Assembly (NCBI GenBank): GCA_964445305.1
Contig: CAYUKK010000005.1
Coordinates: forward strand, 1 to 64,000
From: CAYUKK01 sp964445305
GTDB lineage: Bacteria > Acidobacteriota > Aminicenantia > Aminicenantales > UBA8522
Reading direction: 5' to 3'
Length of the DNA stretch: 64,000 nucleotides
Made by a program: the position numbers and the translations under genes. Shown piece after piece: positions 61,600 through 64,000 of this stretch. Under the pieces are notes generated by a model that was given only the letters and a program-made list of their open reading frames with translations, made no database searches and was not told the DNA's origin. Numbering within the stretch: the first letter of the stretch is position 1; each line of letters opens with the position of its first letter.

Positions 61600-62766
61600 C
61601 TATCTCTTAGGGACCGGCGGGTAGTAGATCAAAAGATAAGAGACGCGCTCGGATTCGCCGATGTAGATTTCGCCGTTCGGTCCGACGGCCAGAGCGCTGA
61701 TGTCATAGCAGACCCAGTTTTTGGGGAAATGGACCATCGGGATACCCAGGTCCTTGACTTCTCCGGTCCGGGGATTCCAGCGAAAAAGATGAGAGTTCTT
61801 TCCCGGGCTTCCGGCGGCACCGTAGAGGACTCCCTCTTTCCCAAAAGCCAGGGCTCTGATCCGGTGGTCGGAAATTGGCCGGCCGTAGCCGATGATTTTA
61901 AGAGTCTTGGTGTTCAGGCTGAAGATTGTTCCCAGGAGCGTACCGCCGTAAATCGTTTTCTGGCCATCGAACACGGTAGAGTCAAGAGCATTGAGGAACT
62001 CCATTCCCTTCGGCGACGGAAGCTGGAGGTCAAGCGTCTCCACCCTTTCGTTGGCGATCGAATAGCGGAAGATATGACCGTTTTTCGCCGAGCCGAAGAT
62101 ATGGCCGCGGCTGTCGAGGGCCATAGCATTGGATTTTTCAGCGCCCTCGATGGCCTGAATCTTCCGGCTCGTCCTTTTTTCTATATCGATTTCGACGAGA
62201 GCGGATGTCTTCCGGGTCAGAGCGAAAATCTTTCCAACCCCTGGCTCCAAGACAGCACAGGCCGCATCTTCATCCAGCGCAAAATCAAGGAATTCGATAG
62301 GATTGACTTGGTATTTCCAAAGGACGGAGAACTCACCTTCAGGAGAATAACGAAAGAGTCGTCCGGAAGGGTTGACGATTCCCCAGATGACTCCGCTCCC
62401 GTCTTTCATCAGCAGCCGGCATTCCGCATCTTCTCCCAGAACGCCGATGTCGACAACGTGTTCGGCTGCCGGGCTCGGATCATAATAAAACAAATGGGAT
62501 TTTTTTCCTGAAGTTGCGCCGTAGATTTTTTTCTGCTTCTCCCCGGGGACAAGCGCCGTGATCGCCGATTCGCCGTTCGGGATGGGTGGCGTAACTCCAT
62601 AATGGCCGAGTTCTCGGAGGGCCAGCGTTCCTTCGGTGATGAAAGCGAAGGCCCCATCGCGAAAATCGGCTGTGCCGGTCATGATTTCCGACTCCTTAAG
62701 GTGGTAGCTCGGCTCGGCCCCACGTTCGTTTTCGCGCTGGGGATGATTTTTTTCTTTATTCGTCAT
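61600..62766 (-). CDS. Beta-propeller protein 2
   Basis: 388 residues without an obvious signal peptide. Repeated blades of about 45-50 residues carry motifs such as I-Y-G-G-T-L-L-G-T-I-F-S-L-N and L-Y-G-A-A-G-S, typical of a six- or seven-bladed propeller. No catalytic residues recognised. It follows beta-propeller protein 1 directly (stop and start adjacent) with GGAGGAG before the ATG, and the two share blade style, so they may be ancient duplicates acting together. Confidence 0.6.
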   Translation of the reverse strand: MTNKEKNHPQRENERGAEPSYHLKESEIMTGTADFRDGAFAFITEGTLALRELGHYGVTPPIPNGESAITALVPGEKQKKIYGATSGKKSHLFYYDPSPAAEHVVDIGVLGEDAECRLLMKDGSGVIWGIVNPSGRLFRYSPEGEFSVLWKYQVNPIEFLDFALDEDAACAVLEPGVGKIFALTRKTSALVEIDIEKRTSRKIQAIEGAEKSNAMALDSRGHIFGSAKNGHIFRYSIANERVETLDLQLPSPKGMEFLNALDSTVFDGQKTIYGGTLLGTIFSLNTKTLKIIGYGRPISDHRIRALAFGKEGVLYGAAGSPGKNSHLFRWNPRTGEVKDLGIPMVHFPKNWVCYDISALAVGPNGEIYIGESERVSYLLIYYPPVPKR

Positions 62767-63942
62767 TCATCTCCTCCAGTCGAGAGAGTCAAGATCGACC
62801 ATGAGAAGTCGGGGAACGGCCTTCATGTTGACCTCGGCAAAATAAAGGGTCCGGCCGTCTGGTCCCAGGGCTCCCTCAGAAAGCCAGGCAGTCGCATTAT
62901 CTCCGAAATCGAGACGCGCAACGACCCTGCGCTGACCACTCTCGATATCCAAGACCACAAGGTTCGTCGGTTCCCAGATGGTGTTGCACCCGTAAAAAAG
63001 CCAGCGGTTTTCATAAAGGACCGGAGCCTGGACATAAGGGGGCGTCCAGTCGCGGCCGTTCCATCCCCCCGGCCAGCCGAAGCCGTAGTCCTCAATAGCC
63101 GGCACGGGTCCCGCATCCGGGTTAATCCGGAAAATATGGCCGTCGTAATATCCCGTAGCACAGATGAAATCGTCCCGAAATCTTTTGGCGTTGAAAAAGA
63201 AATTGTAGAGGCGCTCGCGGCCCGGAATGCCAGGGACGCGAAGCGGGAGGTCCTCGAACTCATCTTTTTCGGGCGAATAGCGGAAGAAGCGGCCTTCGTC
63301 GTAGGATCCGTAGATGAGGCCTCGCGCATCGGCGAAAATTTCGAACCCGCCCCAGGTTCCAATTCGGCCCACAAGCCGTGACTGACAGGAGGCAAGGTCG
63401 TATTCATAGAGACAGTGCCGCGGGTAGCTAACGAGATAGGCCCTGTTCAGGCGTTCGTTGATCTCCATTGATCGGCAGCCCTCATGAGGGATGGCGAGGC
63501 CAACGTATTCGGCTTCACCCGTGGCCAGTTTGACCCGGAACATCTGCGCTCCGCGAAACCCGTAAATCGGGTCGCCAAAAGTCCCGTTCACCTCGAAAAG
63601 CTTTTCCCCTAAGCAAGGGGCCGTACAGTGGCTGACTCCGTAGAGAAAGCCGTCTTCTGTTTCCCGAAGGCAGGTGTGGATCTTGCTCTGAGGGACCCGG
63701 CCAGAGTCATAAGGATCGTCGGCCAGCTCGCCGATATCGAAAAGGTCCCAGAGGCGTTTCTCCTCCGGGTCGAAGCGGAGAAGATGAGCGCTCGAAGCCC
63801 GGCCCTCGCTACAGCTTGAAAAGTAGATCCGACCGTCGCTGGCCGAATGGACGGCCCAAAGGCTGTCGTGGTTCGGGTCGACACTCCAGGTCGAAATTTT
63901 GAAAGCGCCGAATTCAGAAAGATGAAATTCAACCCTTTTCAT
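62767..63942 (-). CDS. Beta-propeller protein 1
   Basis: 391 residues, no clear signal peptide. Blade-like repeats include A-D-A-R-G-L-I-Y-G-S-Y-D-E-G-R-F-F-R-Y and L-Y-E-Y-D-L-A-S. Histidines and cysteines cluster near residues 90-115 (H-T-C, S-H-C-T-A-P-C). Function unknown. It lies 13 nt after a membrane-protein gene that runs off the window. Confidence 0.6.
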   Translation of the reverse strand: MKRVEFHLSEFGAFKISTWSVDPNHDSLWAVHSASDGRIYFSSCSEGRASSAHLLRFDPEEKRLWDLFDIGELADDPYDSGRVPQSKIHTCLRETEDGFLYGVSHCTAPCLGEKLFEVNGTFGDPIYGFRGAQMFRVKLATGEAEYVGLAIPHEGCRSMEINERLNRAYLVSYPRHCLYEYDLASCQSRLVGRIGTWGGFEIFADARGLIYGSYDEGRFFRYSPEKDEFEDLPLRVPGIPGRERLYNFFFNAKRFRDDFICATGYYDGHIFRINPDAGPVPAIEDYGFGWPGGWNGRDWTPPYVQAPVLYENRWLFYGCNTIWEPTNLVVLDIESGQRRVVARLDFGDNATAWLSEGALGPDGRTLYFAEVNMKAVPRLLMVDLDSLDWRR

Positions 63943-63955
63943 GGCTCGGCGAGTC

Positions 63956-64000
63956 TTATTTTAGCATCAGGAGGACGATGCCTGCCAGGCCGATGACAAT
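63956..64000 (-). CDS. C-terminus of a membrane protein (partial)
   Basis: The last 14 codons of a minus-strand gene cut by the window edge. They read I-V-I-G-L-A-G-I-V-L-L-M-L-K and then stop, a membrane helix. The family cannot be told. Confidence 0.5.
   Translation of the reverse strand: MVIGLAGIVLLMLK

Overview
The window reads as a chromosomal segment of an anaerobic, fermentative, diderm bacterium. The diderm evidence is an apolipoprotein N-acyltransferase, a predicted outer-membrane barrel protein and a SPOR protein. The mix of a ferredoxin-linked oxidoreductase operon, DUF6599/DUF362 genes, a Gld-type ABC module and beta-propeller proteins would suit Acidobacteriota/Aminicenantes-like lineages. 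That placement is inference from gene content only. Almost all of the sequence is coding and arranged in long operons. No rRNA, tRNA, CRISPR array or intact transposon was recognised.

Layout. 0-6 kb (minus): mutY, then a Gld-type ABC exporter module (DUF4340, GldG, GldF, GldA). 6-16 kb: argS (minus), then a glycine operon (plus) gcvT-gcvH-gcvPA-gcvPB-glyQ-glyS. 15.6-16.1 kb: a PilZ protein with its own promoter. 16.5-28.5 kb (minus): one 13-gene operon, hdrC-hdrB-korDABC-hdrA-flxDCBA-frdB-frdA, behind one good sigma70 promoter. It joins a 2-oxoacid:ferredoxin oxidoreductase, an Hdr/Flx electron-bifurcation module and a soluble fumarate-reductase pair. 28.6-33.8 kb: a membrane aminopropyltransferase-like protein, an AmrS-type radical SAM protein with an export-like N-terminus, DUF362 and DUF6599. 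33.8-38.4 kb: a c-di-GMP phosphorelay (hybrid kinase, REC-GGDEF, Hpt). 38.8-51.7 kb: housekeeping genes (AI-2E family, rnc, pyrC, pyrB, pyrR, ribF, mazG, prfB with its programmed frameshift, lnt, SPOR, slipin, NfeD).

51.7-60.5 kb is an accessory island. It carries at least three decayed IS91-family transposase remnants on the minus strand, a MarR regulator sitting inside one of them, and a four-gene cassette that is the most unusual content here. The cassette has three paralogous proteins of about 185 aa with twin-arginine-like leaders, each with a ladder of cysteines spaced every 5-6 residues, around one radical SAM/SPASM enzyme. This looks like a peptide/protein-maturation (RiPP-like) system of a type I do not recognise. 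The island continues with two secreted proteins carrying CX4CH cytochrome-like motifs, one fused to a barrel. 60.7-64 kb holds an exported superoxide-reductase-like protein, a tiny two-histidine membrane protein, two adjacent beta-propeller proteins and the C-terminus of a membrane protein.

Promoter reading: five genes or operons (argS, DUF362, hybrid kinase, AI-2E, nfeD) have a sigma70-like -10 box only 9-15 nt before the start codon. This implies leaderless or nearly leaderless mRNAs beside genes with ordinary Shine-Dalgarno sites.
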